Below are positions 30,703 to 39,871 of a DNA stretch of 64,000 nucleotides, piece after piece. The position numbers and the translations under genes are program-made. The notes under the pieces were generated by a model. That model made no database searches and was not told the DNA's origin. It worked only from the letters and a program-made list of their open reading frames with translations. The stretch is from Micromonospora inositola. Lineage in GTDB: Bacteria > Actinomycetota > Actinomycetes > Mycobacteriales > Micromonosporaceae. The stretch is taken from NCBI RefSeq assembly GCF_900090285.1, contig NZ_LT607754.1:930001-994000 (forward strand), written 5' to 3'. Numbering within the stretch: the first letter of the stretch is position 1; each line of letters begins with the position of its first letter.

Positions 30703-31749
30703 ATGGGGGACGCTGGATCCGTCGTACCGGCCGGTTGGCGACGCGCCCGGCGGATCGCTCGTATGGCGGCGATCGGCACGGGCGCCACGGTGGCGGCCAC
30801 CGTCGCGACGGGTGGCGTGCTGCTCGGCCAGGCCCGCCAGGCCCGGCGGACCATCCCGATGGCCGAGGCGCCCCCGCCGCGCTGCGACGGGGTGTACGGC
30901 GCCAAGTTCCCCGGCCCGCCGATGACCATGGTGATGCTGGGCGACTCCTCCGCCGCCGGCTACGGCGTGCACCGCCGCCGGGAGACCCCGGGCGCGCTGC
31001 TGGCCACCGGGCTGTCCCGCCGGCTGCACCGGCCGGTGCGGCTGCACCGGTACGCCGTGGTCGGCGCCCTGTCGGCCGGACTCAAGCCGCAGGTCGAGTC
31101 GGCCCTGGAGGTCGAACCGGACATCGCGGTGATCCTGGTCGGCGGCAACGACGTCACCAACCGGACGCCGCCGGCGCTGGCCGTGCGCTATCTGGTCGAC
31201 GCGGTCCGCACGTTGCGGGCGGCCGGCTGCGAGGTGGTCGTCGGCACCTGCCCCGACCTGGGCGCGATCCGACCCATCCAGCCGCCGCTGCGCTGGCTGG
31301 CCCGGCGCTGGAGCCGCCAGCTGGCCGCCGCCCAGACGATGGCGGTGGTCGAGGCGGGTGGCTGGACGGTCTCCCTGGGCGACATGCTGGGTCCCCGGTT
31401 CGCCGCCGAGCCGGCCCGGATGTTCGCCTGGGACCGGTTCCACCCGTCCGCCGAGGGGTACGCGGTGGCCACGGCGGCGCTCCTGCCCACCGTGCTCTCC
31501 GCGCTCGGCGCGGGCCCGGAACGCCGGGTGACGGTCGCCCGGGGCGAAGGCGTACGGTCGCTGCCGGAGGCGGCCCACGAGGCGGCCCGGCACGCCGGCA
31601 CCGAGGTCAGCGGCACCCAGGTCCGGGGCCGGGACCGGGGACCGGGCGGTCGCTGGGCGCAGCTGCGGCGGCGGGCCTTCTTCGGCGTCGGCGCGGTGCC
31701 GCAACCCGGCACCACCGCGGACTCCCCAACTTTGGAGGGACTGGCATGA
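30703..31749 (+). CDS. SGNH/GDSL hydrolase, N-terminally membrane-anchored
   Basis: 348 aa. A single N-terminal membrane helix (~20-42) is followed by an SGNH esterase domain: block I GDSSAAG with S82, block III GGND, block V DRFHPS (Asp and His). A ~60-residue basic C-terminal tail follows. Probably a surface esterase or lipase-type hydrolase; substrate unknown. Paired with a second SGNH gene, to which it is linked through an 11-codon bridging ORF. Confidence 0.88.
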   Translation: MGDAGSVVPAGWRRARRIARMAAIGTGATVAATVATGGVLLGQARQARRTIPMAEAPPPRCDGVYGAKFPGPPMTMVMLGDSSAAGYGVHRRRETPGALLATGLSRRLHRPVRLHRYAVVGALSAGLKPQVESALEVEPDIAVILVGGNDVTNRTPPALAVRYLVDAVRTLRAAGCEVVVGTCPDLGAIRPIQPPLRWLARRWSRQLAAAQTMAVVEAGGWTVSLGDMLGPRFAAEPARMFAWDRFHPSAEGYAVATAALLPTVLSALGAGPERRVTVARGEGVRSLPEAAHEAARHAGTEVSGTQVRGRDRGPGGRWAQLRRRAFFGVGAVPQPGTTADSPTLEGLA

Positions 31750-31781
31750 GCGAGCGCAGGGTCCGGGTGGTGAGGTCATGA
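31746..31781 (+). CDS. 11-codon bridging ORF between two SGNH hydrolase genes
   Basis: Peptide MSERRVRVVRS. Its ATG overlaps the upstream stop (ATGA, 31746-31749), and its TGA overlaps the ATG of the next gene (ATGA, 31778-31781). GGAGGG at 31734-31739 stands 6 nt before its ATG, better than anything in front of the following gene. It looks like a translational relay carrying ribosomes from one hydrolase gene to the next. Confidence 0.5.
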   Translation: MSERRVRVVRS

Positions 31782-32575
31782 CGGAGCACCACGAGCTCGC
31801 GTTCCGGCTGGGTCGGGCCGCGGCGCTCTCGCTGGTCGCTGGCACGGTGGGCGGGGCGGCCGTCCTCGCCGGCCAGGCCATCGCCGCCCGCAACCGCCGG
31901 TACGCCCAGCCGGAGCTGGGCCTCGCCCTGCGCGCCACGGTCGGCCGGGCGGGCGCCCCACCGCTGCGGCTGGTGCTGCTCGGCGACTCCTCGGCGCTCG
32001 GCGTCGGGGTGGAACGCTTCGAGGAGACCGTGGGCGGGCAGCTGGCCCACCTGCTCGCCGAGGGCCCCACCGGGCGGCAGGTGCACCTCTCCAGCGTCGG
32101 CGTCTCCGGCTCCCGCTCGACCGACCTGGCCACCCAGGTGGCCCGGGCGCTGCTGGGCGACCGCCCCGACGTGGCGTTGATCCTGGTCGGGGCGAACGAC
32201 GCCACCGCGATGACCCGGCCGGCCGACGCGGCGGCCTACCTCGGCTCGGCGGTGCGCCGGCTGCGCGAGGCGCACGTCGAGGTGGTCGTCGGGACCTGCC
32301 CGGATCTCGGCGCGGTCCGCGCGGTGGCGTCCCCGCTGCGGCAGGTGCTCGGCTGGTCCGGGCGGCGGGTCGCCCGTGCCCAGACGACGGCCGTGCTGGA
32401 CGCGGGCGGCAGCGTGGTCGACCTGGCCACCGAGACCGGGCCGGTGTTCCGGGCCGACGCCGGGACGCTCTGCCACGACGGCTACCACCCCTCCGCCGAC
32501 GGCTACCGGGTCTGGGCGCACGCCCTCCTGCCGGCCGTGTCCGCCGCCGCGACGGTCGCCTCCCGCCACCACTGA
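31778..32575 (+). CDS. SGNH/GDSL hydrolase, N-terminally anchored
   Basis: 265 aa. Hydrophobic N-terminal segment (~14-35), then SGNH domain with GDSSALG (S71), VGAND and DGYHPS. Clearly a paralogue of the preceding gene (shared CPDLGA and VVVGTCPDLG segments) but without its basic tail. Likely the same secreted esterase class; substrate unknown. Confidence 0.87.
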   Translation: MTEHHELAFRLGRAAALSLVAGTVGGAAVLAGQAIAARNRRYAQPELGLALRATVGRAGAPPLRLVLLGDSSALGVGVERFEETVGGQLAHLLAEGPTGRQVHLSSVGVSGSRSTDLATQVARALLGDRPDVALILVGANDATAMTRPADAAAYLGSAVRRLREAHVEVVVGTCPDLGAVRAVASPLRQVLGWSGRRVARAQTTAVLDAGGSVVDLATETGPVFRADAGTLCHDGYHPSADGYRVWAHALLPAVSAAATVASRHH

Positions 32576-32651
32576 CCGCCCCGGCGGGCGTGACATTTCC
32601 CGCCGGGTGACCAGCTTCCGCGTCAAGTTACTCGCGGGTTAACGTTGGTTC

Positions 32652-33914
32652 ATGCCGATTGAGTCGTCCCGCGACGCCGTCATCGTCGCCACCGCCCGGT
32701 CCCCCATCGGCCGCGCGTTCAAGGGTTCGCTGCGTGACGTCCGCCCGGACGACCTCGCCGCTACCATCGTCCAGGCCGCCCTGGCCAAGGTCCCCGGGCT
32801 CGACCCGACCGAGATCGACGACCTCTACCTGGGCTGCGGCCTGCCCGGCGGCGAGCAGGGCTTCAACATGGCCCGGGTGGTCGCCACCCTGATGGGCCTC
32901 GACGGCCTGCCCGGCGCCACCCTGACCCGCTACTGCGCCTCCTCGTTGCAGACCACCCGGATGGCGATGCACGCGATCCGGGCCGGCGAGGGCGACGCGT
33001 TCATCTCCGCCGGGGTCGAGATGGTCTCCCGGTACGCCCGCGGCAACTCCGACACCCTGCCCCCGGAGGCGCAGGCCCTGGTCGGCGGCGGCTGGGAGAA
33101 CCCACGCTTCACCGAGGCGCAGGAGCGCTCGAAGGCCCGCGCGGCCGGCGGCGCCGAGGTGTGGACCGACCCGCGCGAGGCCGGCCAGCTCCCGGACGTC
33201 TACCTGGCGATGGGGCAGACCGCGGAGAACCTCGCCCAGGTGTACGACATCACCCGCGAGGACATGGACGCCTTCGGCGTCCGCAGCCAGAACCTGGCCG
33301 AGAAGGCGATCGCCGACGGCTTCTGGGCCCGCGAGATCACCCCGGTGACCACGCCGGGCGGCACCGTGGTGAGCGCCGACGACGGCCCCCGCCCCGGGGT
33401 GACCCTGGAGGCGGTCTCCGGCCTCAAGCCGGTCTTCCGCCCGGACGGCCGCATCACCGCCGGCAACTGCTGCCCGCTCAACGACGGCGCCGCCGCCGTA
33501 GTGATCATGAGCGCTCAGCGGGCGAAGGACCTCGGGCTCACCCCGCTGGCCCGGATCGTCTCGACCGGCGTCACCGCGCTGTCGCCGGAGATCATGGGCC
33601 TCGGCCCGGTTGAGGCCTCGAAGCAGGCCCTGAAGCGGGCCGGGATGACCATCGACGACGTCGACCTGGTCGAGATCAACGAGGCGTTCGCGGCCCAGGT
33701 GATCCCCTCCTACCGGCAGCTCGGCATCCCGGAGGAGAAAGTGAACGTGATGGGCGGCGCGATCGCCGTCGGGCACCCGTTTGGCATGACCGGCGCCCGG
33801 ATCACCGGCACCCTGCTCAACGCCCTGGAGTGGCACGACAGGACCATCGGCCTGGAGACCATGTGCGTCGGCGGCGGCCAGGGCATGGCGATGGTGCTCG
33901 AACGGCTGAGCTGA
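32652..33914 (+). CDS. acetyl-CoA C-acyltransferase (thiolase)
   Basis: 420 aa. Nucleophile C95 in [10 protein letters not shown], then [17 protein letters not shown] (catalytic His) and the C-terminal CVGGGQG cysteine motif. The motif around C95 differs from the common NRFCSSG form. Either the degradative role (beta-oxidation) or the synthetic role (acetoacetyl-CoA) is possible; no fadB partner is adjacent. Followed by the CYTH-CHAD gene 40 nt on. Confidence 0.93.
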   Translation: MPIESSRDAVIVATARSPIGRAFKGSLRDVRPDDLAATIVQAALAKVPGLDPTEIDDLYLGCGLPGGEQGFNMARVVATLMGLDGLPGATLTRYCASSLQTTRMAMHAIRAGEGDAFISAGVEMVSRYARGNSDTLPPEAQALVGGGWENPRFTEAQERSKARAAGGAEVWTDPREAGQLPDVYLAMGQTAENLAQVYDITREDMDAFGVRSQNLAEKAIADGFWAREITPVTTPGGTVVSADDGPRPGVTLEAVSGLKPVFRPDGRITAGNCCPLNDGAAAVVIMSAQRAKDLGLTPLARIVSTGVTALSPEIMGLGPVEASKQALKRAGMTIDDVDLVEINEAFAAQVIPSYRQLGIPEEKVNVMGGAIAVGHPFGMTGARITGTLLNALEWHDRTIGLETMCVGGGQGMAMVLERLS

Positions 33915-33954
33915 GGCCCGATTCGGCGCTCCCGCCCCCGGGTACCGTTCCGTC

Positions 33955-35448
33955 ATGGCGACGGTCGTGGAACGGGAGCGCAAGTACTCCGGTGACGAGG
34001 GGTTCCGCCTGCCGGACCTGACGGGGTGCGGTGGCGTCACGACCGTGTCGGACGCCACCGCCCTCGACCTCGACGCGATCTACCTGGACACCGCCGACCT
34101 CCGGCTGGCGCGCAGCGGATTCGCGCTGCGCCGGCGCAGCGGGGGGCACGACGCGGGCTGGCACCTGAAGGTCGGGTCGGCCGGCGGCGACCGGACCGAA
34201 TACCAGTTCCCCGCCGGGGCGGACGATGCCGACCCGCCGGCGGAGCTGGTCGCGCTGTTCCGGGCCGCGTCCCGGGGACAGCCCGTGGCCCCCGCGGCGC
34301 GGATCACCACCCGCCGGGTCGAGCGCCGGCTGCTCGACGAGCGGGGCGGGGTGCTGGCCGAGGTCGCCGAGGACACCGTCGAGGGACGCGACCTGGTCAC
34401 GGGCGAGCGCCAGGCCTGGCGGGAGATCGAGGTCGAGCTGGTCGACGGCGACGACGCGCTGCTCGACGCGGTGGACGCCCGGCTGCGCGCGGCCGGCGCC
34501 CGCCCGGTCCCGGTCTCCAAGTCGCACCGGGCGCTGGCCACCCGGCTCGCCGTCCCGACGGCCACCCCCGACCCCGGCGCCGCGCCCGTCCTCGACTACG
34601 CCCTCGCCCAACGCGACGCGCTGATCGCCAACCACCCCGGCGCGATCGGCGGTGACGAGGACGCGGTGCACGACGTGCGGGTCGCCGTCCGCCGGCTGCG
34701 GTCCACCCTGCGGACCTTCCGGGGGCTGTGGGACCGCCGGGAGAGCGAGTGGCTACGAACCGAGCTGCGCTGGCTGGGTACCCAGCTCGGGCCGGTCCGC
34801 GACACCCAGGTGATGGCGGCCCGGCTGACCGACGCGGTGCACGCCGAGCCCGCCGACCTGGTGCTCGGCCCGGTCGCGGCGCGGATCTCCGCCCGGTTCG
34901 CCGCCGACCTGGCCACCGCCCTGGACGAGTTGGGCGCGGCGCTCGACGCCGACCGGTACCCCGGCCTGCTGACCCGGCTGGACGCGCTGCTGGAGGGGCC
35001 GACCGCGCGGACGGTGGACGCGCGGTGGGTCGCCCGGCGGGTGCGCCGGGCGGTGTCCCGGGCCGACGACCGGCTGGACCGGGCCCTGGCCGGCGACCAT
35101 CCGCACGGCGCGGACCCGGATGTCGCGCTGCACGAGGCGCGGAAGGCGTACAAGGCGGCCCGGTACGCCGTCGAGGTCCGCGAGCCGGCCGTCGGGAAAC
35201 CGGCCGGCGCGTTGGTGGACCGGCTCAGGGACCTGCAGGACCTGCTCGGCGCGCACCAGGACTCGGTGGTCACCCGCGAGGTGCTGCGGCGGCAGGCGCT
35301 GCGCGCGTACGCCGACGGCGAGAACACCTTCACGTACGGCGTCCTGCATGCGCGGCAGGCCGCGCTTGCCGGCCGGGACGTGCCGGCCGTCATCCGGGCC
35401 CGCGACCGGGCCCGCCGGCGGAAGCTGCGGCGCTGGCTGAAGGGCTGA
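33955..35448 (+). CDS. CYTH and CHAD domain protein
   Basis: 497 aa. The N-terminal CYTH tunnel domain (~1-205) opens with E-x-E-x-K in VERERKY and carries many Arg/Lys/Glu inside-barrel residues, typical of triphosphate or polyphosphate hydrolases. The C-terminal CHAD helical domain (~215-495) has conserved His and Arg/Lys rows (VHDVRVAVRRLRS, HEARKAYKAARYA) that bind polyphosphate. Probable link to polyphosphate metabolism, like the Ppx/GppA protein at 52 kb. Function inferred from domains only. Confidence 0.92.
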   Translation: MATVVERERKYSGDEGFRLPDLTGCGGVTTVSDATALDLDAIYLDTADLRLARSGFALRRRSGGHDAGWHLKVGSAGGDRTEYQFPAGADDADPPAELVALFRAASRGQPVAPAARITTRRVERRLLDERGGVLAEVAEDTVEGRDLVTGERQAWREIEVELVDGDDALLDAVDARLRAAGARPVPVSKSHRALATRLAVPTATPDPGAAPVLDYALAQRDALIANHPGAIGGDEDAVHDVRVAVRRLRSTLRTFRGLWDRRESEWLRTELRWLGTQLGPVRDTQVMAARLTDAVHAEPADLVLGPVAARISARFAADLATALDELGAALDADRYPGLLTRLDALLEGPTARTVDARWVARRVRRAVSRADDRLDRALAGDHPHGADPDVALHEARKAYKAARYAVEVREPAVGKPAGALVDRLRDLQDLLGAHQDSVVTREVLRRQALRAYADGENTFTYGVLHARQAALAGRDVPAVIRARDRARRRKLRRWLKG

Positions 35449-35537
35449 CCGGCCCCCGCCCCGCGCTCAGCCGCCGCGCCCCGCGCTCAGCTCTCGGCGC
35501 GCCATGGCCAGCGGCCGGCGCGCCACGCGCCCGGAGG

Positions 35538-35858
35538 TCAGAGCGCCGAGCGGGTGGCGGTGATCGCCGCGGCGGCCTGGGCGAGCATCGCCTCCGGCGG
35601 GCCGGCCGCCAGCAGATCCGCCGCGACCACCCGGAGCTGGTCGGGCAGCACGAGGTCATTGCCCAACCGGGGTACGTCCCGCCGGGGCCCGCCCTCCGCG
35701 TCCGCCGCCAGGTTGCCGATCTCCTGCACCAGCTTGTGCACCAGATCGGCCCGGGACACGTTGCCGCCCTCGGCCGCCGCCGACCACCGGGGCTGCTGCC
35801 AGTGAGAGACCTGACGGACCAGCAGCTCCACTGCCCGGTCCAGTTCCGCTGCGCTCAT
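35538..35858 (-). CDS. hypothetical protein, 106 aa
   Basis: Helical, mildly acidic protein without membrane helix or recognisable motif. It starts MSAAELDRAVELLVRQVSHWQ. Coding is supported by codon-position GC bias, by isolation from other frames and by a gap of only 28 nt to the following gene. I do not recognise it. It lies upstream of nothing obvious on its strand and may be monocistronic or follow the BI-1 gene. Confidence 0.6.
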   Translation of the reverse strand: MSAAELDRAVELLVRQVSHWQQPRWSAAAEGGNVSRADLVHKLVQEIGNLAADAEGGPRRDVPRLGNDLVLPDQLRVVAADLLAAGPPEAMLAQAAAAITATRSAL

Positions 35859-35886
35859 CGCCGCCGAGTCTACGAGGGACCGCCGG

Positions 35887-36645
35887 TCACCGGCGCAGGT
35901 AGCTGAGCAGGCGCAGGATCTGCCAGTACAGGAAGATCAACCCGACCAGCAGGCCGAACGCGCAGAACCAGGCGTACCGGCGGGGCAGGCCCGCGCGGAC
36001 CGACCGCTCGACCAGGTCGAAGTCGAGGATGAAGCTGAACGCCCCGGCGATGATCGCCACCCCGGAGAAGACGTACGGCAGCCAGCCGACCTGGCCGGTC
36101 AGGCTGTACGCCGCAAACCCCTGCCGCCCGGTGAGCAGGTACGTCACCAGGTTCACCAGGCCGATCGCGACGATGCCGATCAGCGCCCCCACGACCAGCC
36201 GGGCCAGCCGCGGGGTGGCCCGGATCAGCCGGGCCCGGTAGAGCAGCGCCATGCCCAGGAAGACGCCGAACGTGCCGACCACCGCCTGCACCACGATCCC
36301 CGGGTAGACCAGCTCGAAGGCCCGGCTGGCCACCCCGAGCAGCAGCCCCTGGAGCACCGCGTACGCCGCGATGACCAGCGGGTTGGTGATCTGCTTCAGC
36401 GAGATGACCAGCACCAGCACCAGGCCGGCGAGCGCGGTCCCGGCCAGCGCCGCCGTGAGCCACACCGCCTGCGGGACCACCACCCAGGCAGCCGCCGCGG
36501 TGACGCCGGTGAGCAGGAGCAGGCCGGCCGTCCGGGCCACCACGTCGTCCACCGTCATCGCCTCGACGGCCCCGACCCCGAGCACCTGACGTTCGGTCCG
36601 GCCGACGTCGTCCAGTCGGGTCAGCACCGGATTGGCACTCTGCAC
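35887..36645 (-). CDS. Bax inhibitor-1/YccA-family membrane protein (copy 1)
   Basis: 252 aa from the GTG at 36645, chosen because GAGGAGG lies 5 nt upstream. Seven membrane helices; the actinobacterial BI-1 pattern is visible in RARLIRATPRLARLVVGAL and the C-terminal YWQILRLLSYL. Similar to the next gene along its whole length, so a tandem duplication. The family includes Ca2+ leak channels; a role here is unknown. Shorter N-terminus than copy 2. Confidence 0.88.
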   Translation of the reverse strand: MQSANPVLTRLDDVGRTERQVLGVGAVEAMTVDDVVARTAGLLLLTGVTAAAAWVVVPQAVWLTAALAGTALAGLVLVLVISLKQITNPLVIAAYAVLQGLLLGVASRAFELVYPGIVVQAVVGTFGVFLGMALLYRARLIRATPRLARLVVGALIGIVAIGLVNLVTYLLTGRQGFAAYSLTGQVGWLPYVFSGVAIIAGAFSFILDFDLVERSVRAGLPRRYAWFCAFGLLVGLIFLYWQILRLLSYLRR

Positions 36646-36718
36646 CGCGACCTCCTCGCCGACGTACCCCCCGGCTCCCACTCTGCCCCCGACGGCCCGG
36701 CGGCGACCGGAAAACGAC

Positions 36719-36752
36719 GGCGCCCGCCGCCGCTGTCGCGGGGGCGGGCGCC
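36719..36752 (-). terminator. terminator between the two BI-1 genes
   Basis: GGCGCCCGCC (36719-36728) and GGCGGGCGCC (36743-36752) form a perfect 10-bp stem. On the minus strand it is followed by GTCGTTTTCC, a real if short U-tract. It follows the stop of BI-1 copy 2, so the paralogues are probably transcribed separately. Confidence 0.7.
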
Positions 36753-36772
36753 GGGGTCGTACGGCGAACGGG

Positions 36773-37609
36773 TCAGTCGTCGCCCTGGAAGTAGCTCAGC
36801 AGTCGCAGGATCTCCAGGTAGAGCCAGACCAGGCCGACCACGATGCCGAAGGCGGCCGTCCAGGAGTAGCGCTGCGGGAGCCCCATCCGGACGCCCTCTT
36901 CGATCTCGTGGAAGTTGAGCACGAAGCTCAGCGAGGCAACCACGATGCAGACCAGGCTGAACCCGATGGCCAGCGGGCTGCCGTCGCGCAGGTGGGTGTT
37001 GACGCCGAAGAGCGCCAGCACCAGGTTGATCAGCATCACCGCGAAGAGGCCGACCATGATCGAGATCATGATTCGGGCGAACCGCGGGGTGGCCCGGATG
37101 ATCCGCGCCTTGTAGATCATCGCCATCAGGAAGAAGACGCCGAAGCTGGCCGCCACGGCTTGCAGCACGATGCCGTCGTAGAGCGATTCGAACGCCTTGC
37201 TCACCATGCCGACGAAGACGCCCTCGACGATCGAGTACGCCACGACCAGCGCCGGGTTCGCCATCCGGGAGAACGAGATGATCAGGCCGAGCACCAGGCC
37301 GACCACGGCGGCGCCGATCCAGGCGACACCGACCAGGGCGTCCGGCACGAGCACCCACGCCGCGGCGGCGGAGGCGCCGAGGATGCCGAGCAGCATGACC
37401 GTCTTGACGACGACGTCGTCCAGGGTCATCGGGGTCACGGTGGGCGGCGCCGCCGGGTAGCCGACGCCGGTCGGGTACTGCTGCTGGTACGGCGCGTACT
37501 GCTGGGGGTAACCGGGCTGTCCGTACGGCCCGGGCTGGGCGTACCCGGCCGCCCGCTCACGCTCGGCCGCCTGGCCGAGCCGGGCGAGCACCGGGTTCGA
37601 GGTCTTCAC
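36773..37609 (-). CDS. Bax inhibitor-1/YccA-family membrane protein (copy 2)
   Basis: 278 aa. The Tyr/Pro/Gln-rich cytoplasmic N-terminus (~20-58, repeated YGQPGYPQQY-like units) precedes seven membrane helices with KARIIRATPRFARIMISIMVG and LYLEILRLLSYF. Paralogue of the upstream-neighbour gene 35887-36645. The low-complexity N-terminal tail is absent from copy 1. Function unknown beyond family membership. Confidence 0.9.
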   Translation of the reverse strand: MKTSNPVLARLGQAAERERAAGYAQPGPYGQPGYPQQYAPYQQQYPTGVGYPAAPPTVTPMTLDDVVVKTVMLLGILGASAAAAWVLVPDALVGVAWIGAAVVGLVLGLIISFSRMANPALVVAYSIVEGVFVGMVSKAFESLYDGIVLQAVAASFGVFFLMAMIYKARIIRATPRFARIMISIMVGLFAVMLINLVLALFGVNTHLRDGSPLAIGFSLVCIVVASLSFVLNFHEIEEGVRMGLPQRYSWTAAFGIVVGLVWLYLEILRLLSYFQGDD

Positions 37610-37719
37610 TTCTCAGGCCTCCCTCAGGGGGTCAGTGCACGTGAACGTGCACCCTCAAGAGTAAACCGGGCCCGCAGCCCATGCCGGGCGCGAAGCTGTG
37701 GGAAACCTGAGAGTCTCGG

Positions 37720-37800
37720 TGCCCGGGGCGGGGGTCGAACCCGCACGCCTTGCGGCAGCCGCTTTTAAGGCGGCCGTGTCTGCCGTTCCACCACCCGGGC
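37720..37800 (-). tRNA. bldA: tRNA-Leu (anticodon UAA), bldA type
   Basis: Minus strand. Acceptor stem GCCCGGG/CCCGGGC, D-arm GTGGAACGGCAGACAC, anticodon stem GCCGC/GCGGC with loop CTTAAAA (anticodon TAA), a 13-nt long variable arm as in class II tRNAs, and T-loop TTCGACC. The discriminator is A; CCA is not encoded. It reads UUA, which is rare in high-GC actinomycetes and is developmentally limiting in Streptomyces. Two genes of this window contain a TTA codon (49826-49828 and 46317-46319). Confidence 0.95.
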
Positions 37801-37890
37801 GGGTGACACCGGCGCGTCGACACGCGGCGGTGCAGTCTCACCGTAGCCGTTGCGTCCCGACCCGGCGTACCCCGCGGTGGTCGCGCCACT

Positions 37891-39735
37891 ATGGTCGAGG
37901 CCGTGACCAGCGCAGCCCGTACCGCCCCCGGGCCCGACCCCGGCCAGGCTGTCCGCCTCGAACCGGAGGCCGCCCGCCGCTCCCGGTCCGCCCGGTTGCT
38001 GGCCACCGCGATCCGCTACCGCGCGGACCTGCTGGCCGGGCTGCTCTTCGCGCTGCTGGCGGGCTGGCTCACCCACGGGCTGTGGCCCGCGCCCACGCAG
38101 CGGATGCTCGCGCTCAACCCCGAGGACCAGACCCTCTACGAGTGGTTCCTGGCCGTCGACTCGCGCGCCCTGCTCGGCGACTTCAGCCTGCTCACCGACC
38201 GGCTCAACGCGCCGGACGGGGTCAACCTGATGACCAACACCACCGTGATCGCGCTCGGGGTGCTCCTCGCCCCGGTCACCCTGCTGGTCGGGGCGCCGGT
38301 CACCTTCGCGCTGCTGGCGGCCGGGAACCTGGCCGGCACGGCGGTCGCCTGGTACCTGCTGTTCACCCGGACGCTGCGGGCCCGCCGGCTCGCCGCCGGA
38401 CTCGGCGCCGCCCTGTGCGGCTTCGGTCCGGGGATGGTCTCGCAGAGCAACAGTCACCTGCACATGACCGCGCAGTGGCTGGTCCCGCTGATCGTCTGGC
38501 TGGTGGTCCGGCTGCTCCGGGCGGCAGACCCGGCCGGCACCCTGGACGGGCCGGACCGCCGCCGGCTGGTCAGCTCGGCGGTCGGGCTGGCCGCGGCGGT
38601 CACCTTCCAGGTCTTCGTCGGCGAGGAGGTGCTCTTCCTCGCCGCGCTCACCCTGGTGGTGATGACCGTCGCGTACGCGGTGACCGACCGGCCGCTGCTC
38701 CGGCGGGCCCTGCCCACGTTCGGCGGCGGTCTGATGCTCGCCGCCGGCCTGGCGCTGCTGGTGCTCGCCTACCCGCTCAGGTACCAGTTCGCCGGGCCGC
38801 AGGGGGTCGCCGACGGGATGTTCAGCCCGCACTACTTCTCCGCCGACCTGAGCAGCTGGTGGACCGTCTCCCCGCTCTCCGTGCTGGGCAGCGACACCTC
38901 GTCCCGACTGACCACCGGGCCGGCCGAGTACAACACCTTCCTCGGCTGGCCGCTGCTGCTGGTCACCGCCGCGTGCGCGATCTGGCTCGGCCGCCGGCCG
39001 GTGGTCGTCGCCTGCGTCGCCGGGGCGCTGGTGATGGGCGCGCTGTCGCTCGGCCCGGAGCTGGTGATCTCCGGCGAGCGGACCGCGCTGCCCGGCCCGT
39101 ACGCCCTGCTGGGCGGCCTGCCGGTGGTGGACGGCGCGCTGCCGATGCGGTTCGGCCTCGCCGTGCTCCCGCTGATCGGCACGCTGTTGACGCTGGCGCT
39201 GGACCGCGCCCTGCGGGAGCCGGGCCGGGCCCGACGGCTGGTTCCCCTCGCGGTCGGCGCGGCGCTGCTCAGCGTCTTCCCGGCGCCGCTGCCGACCACC
39301 GACCGGCCGGCGCTGCCCGAGTTCGTCACCGCCGGGCACTGGCGGCAGTGCGTACGCCCCGGCGGGGTGCTGGTCCCCGTGCCGCCGGCCACCCCGAAGG
39401 ACCCGTGGCCGATGCGCTGGGCGACCGCGGCGGACGCGGAGTTCGGCATGCCAGAGGGCTTCTTCATCGGCCCGTACGGCCGGGGCGGCTCGGCCACCAT
39501 GGGCACCTACAAGCGCCCCACCTCGGCGCTGCTGGCCGAGGTGGCCAACCGGGGCGTGCCGGCGGCCGTCGGCGACGAGCAGCGTCGGCAGGCCGCCCAG
39601 GATGTCCGTTTCTGGGGGGCGTCGTGCGTGGCGTTGACCGACGATGCCCCGCACGCGCTGGTCCTGCGCCGGACGCTGGAGCAGCTCTTCGGCCCCGGCA
39701 CCCGGATCGCCGACGCCTGGACCTGGCGCTTCTGA
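37891..39735 (+). CDS. large polytopic membrane protein, GT-C-like
   Basis: 614 aa (a GTG at 37903 is an alternative start). About eleven membrane helices over residues 45-490 are followed by a soluble C-terminal domain. The first long loop after helix 1 (NPEDQTLYEWFLAVDSRALLGDFS) resembles the acidic catalytic loop of GT-C glycosyltransferases and YfhO-like proteins. It may therefore move lipid-linked sugars to the cell surface. The family is not certain. Convergent with the NDH-2 gene across a hairpin. Confidence 0.75.
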   Translation: MVEAVTSAARTAPGPDPGQAVRLEPEAARRSRSARLLATAIRYRADLLAGLLFALLAGWLTHGLWPAPTQRMLALNPEDQTLYEWFLAVDSRALLGDFSLLTDRLNAPDGVNLMTNTTVIALGVLLAPVTLLVGAPVTFALLAAGNLAGTAVAWYLLFTRTLRARRLAAGLGAALCGFGPGMVSQSNSHLHMTAQWLVPLIVWLVVRLLRAADPAGTLDGPDRRRLVSSAVGLAAAVTFQVFVGEEVLFLAALTLVVMTVAYAVTDRPLLRRALPTFGGGLMLAAGLALLVLAYPLRYQFAGPQGVADGMFSPHYFSADLSSWWTVSPLSVLGSDTSSRLTTGPAEYNTFLGWPLLLVTAACAIWLGRRPVVVACVAGALVMGALSLGPELVISGERTALPGPYALLGGLPVVDGALPMRFGLAVLPLIGTLLTLALDRALREPGRARRLVPLAVGAALLSVFPAPLPTTDRPALPEFVTAGHWRQCVRPGGVLVPVPPATPKDPWPMRWATAADAEFGMPEGFFIGPYGRGGSATMGTYKRPTSALLAEVANRGVPAAVGDEQRRQAAQDVRFWGASCVALTDDAPHALVLRRTLEQLFGPGTRIADAWTWRF

Positions 39736-39825
39736 CCCACACCCCGCCGGCCTACTGCGACGGTGACCGGATGGCGTACTGCCGCAGAGTCACGCCGCAG
39801 GTCCGCCCGGGCCGCGAGCGGGAAA

Positions 39826-39858
39826 GGCCCGCCGCCACGACACGCGTGGCGACGGGCC
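39826..39858. terminator. bidirectional terminator
   Basis: GGCCCG-C-CGCCACG pairs with CGTGGCG-A-CGGGCC (13 pairs, one C.A mismatch, loop ACACG) between the convergent genes ending at 39735 and 39872. Confidence 0.7.
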
Positions 39859-39871
39859 CTGCTCGTACGGC

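Noticed and set aside
35449..35537. Short direct repeat GCCCCGCGCTCAG twice after the CYTH-CHAD gene
   Set aside because: Only two copies of 13 nt in GC-rich intergenic DNA; no link to a gene feature.
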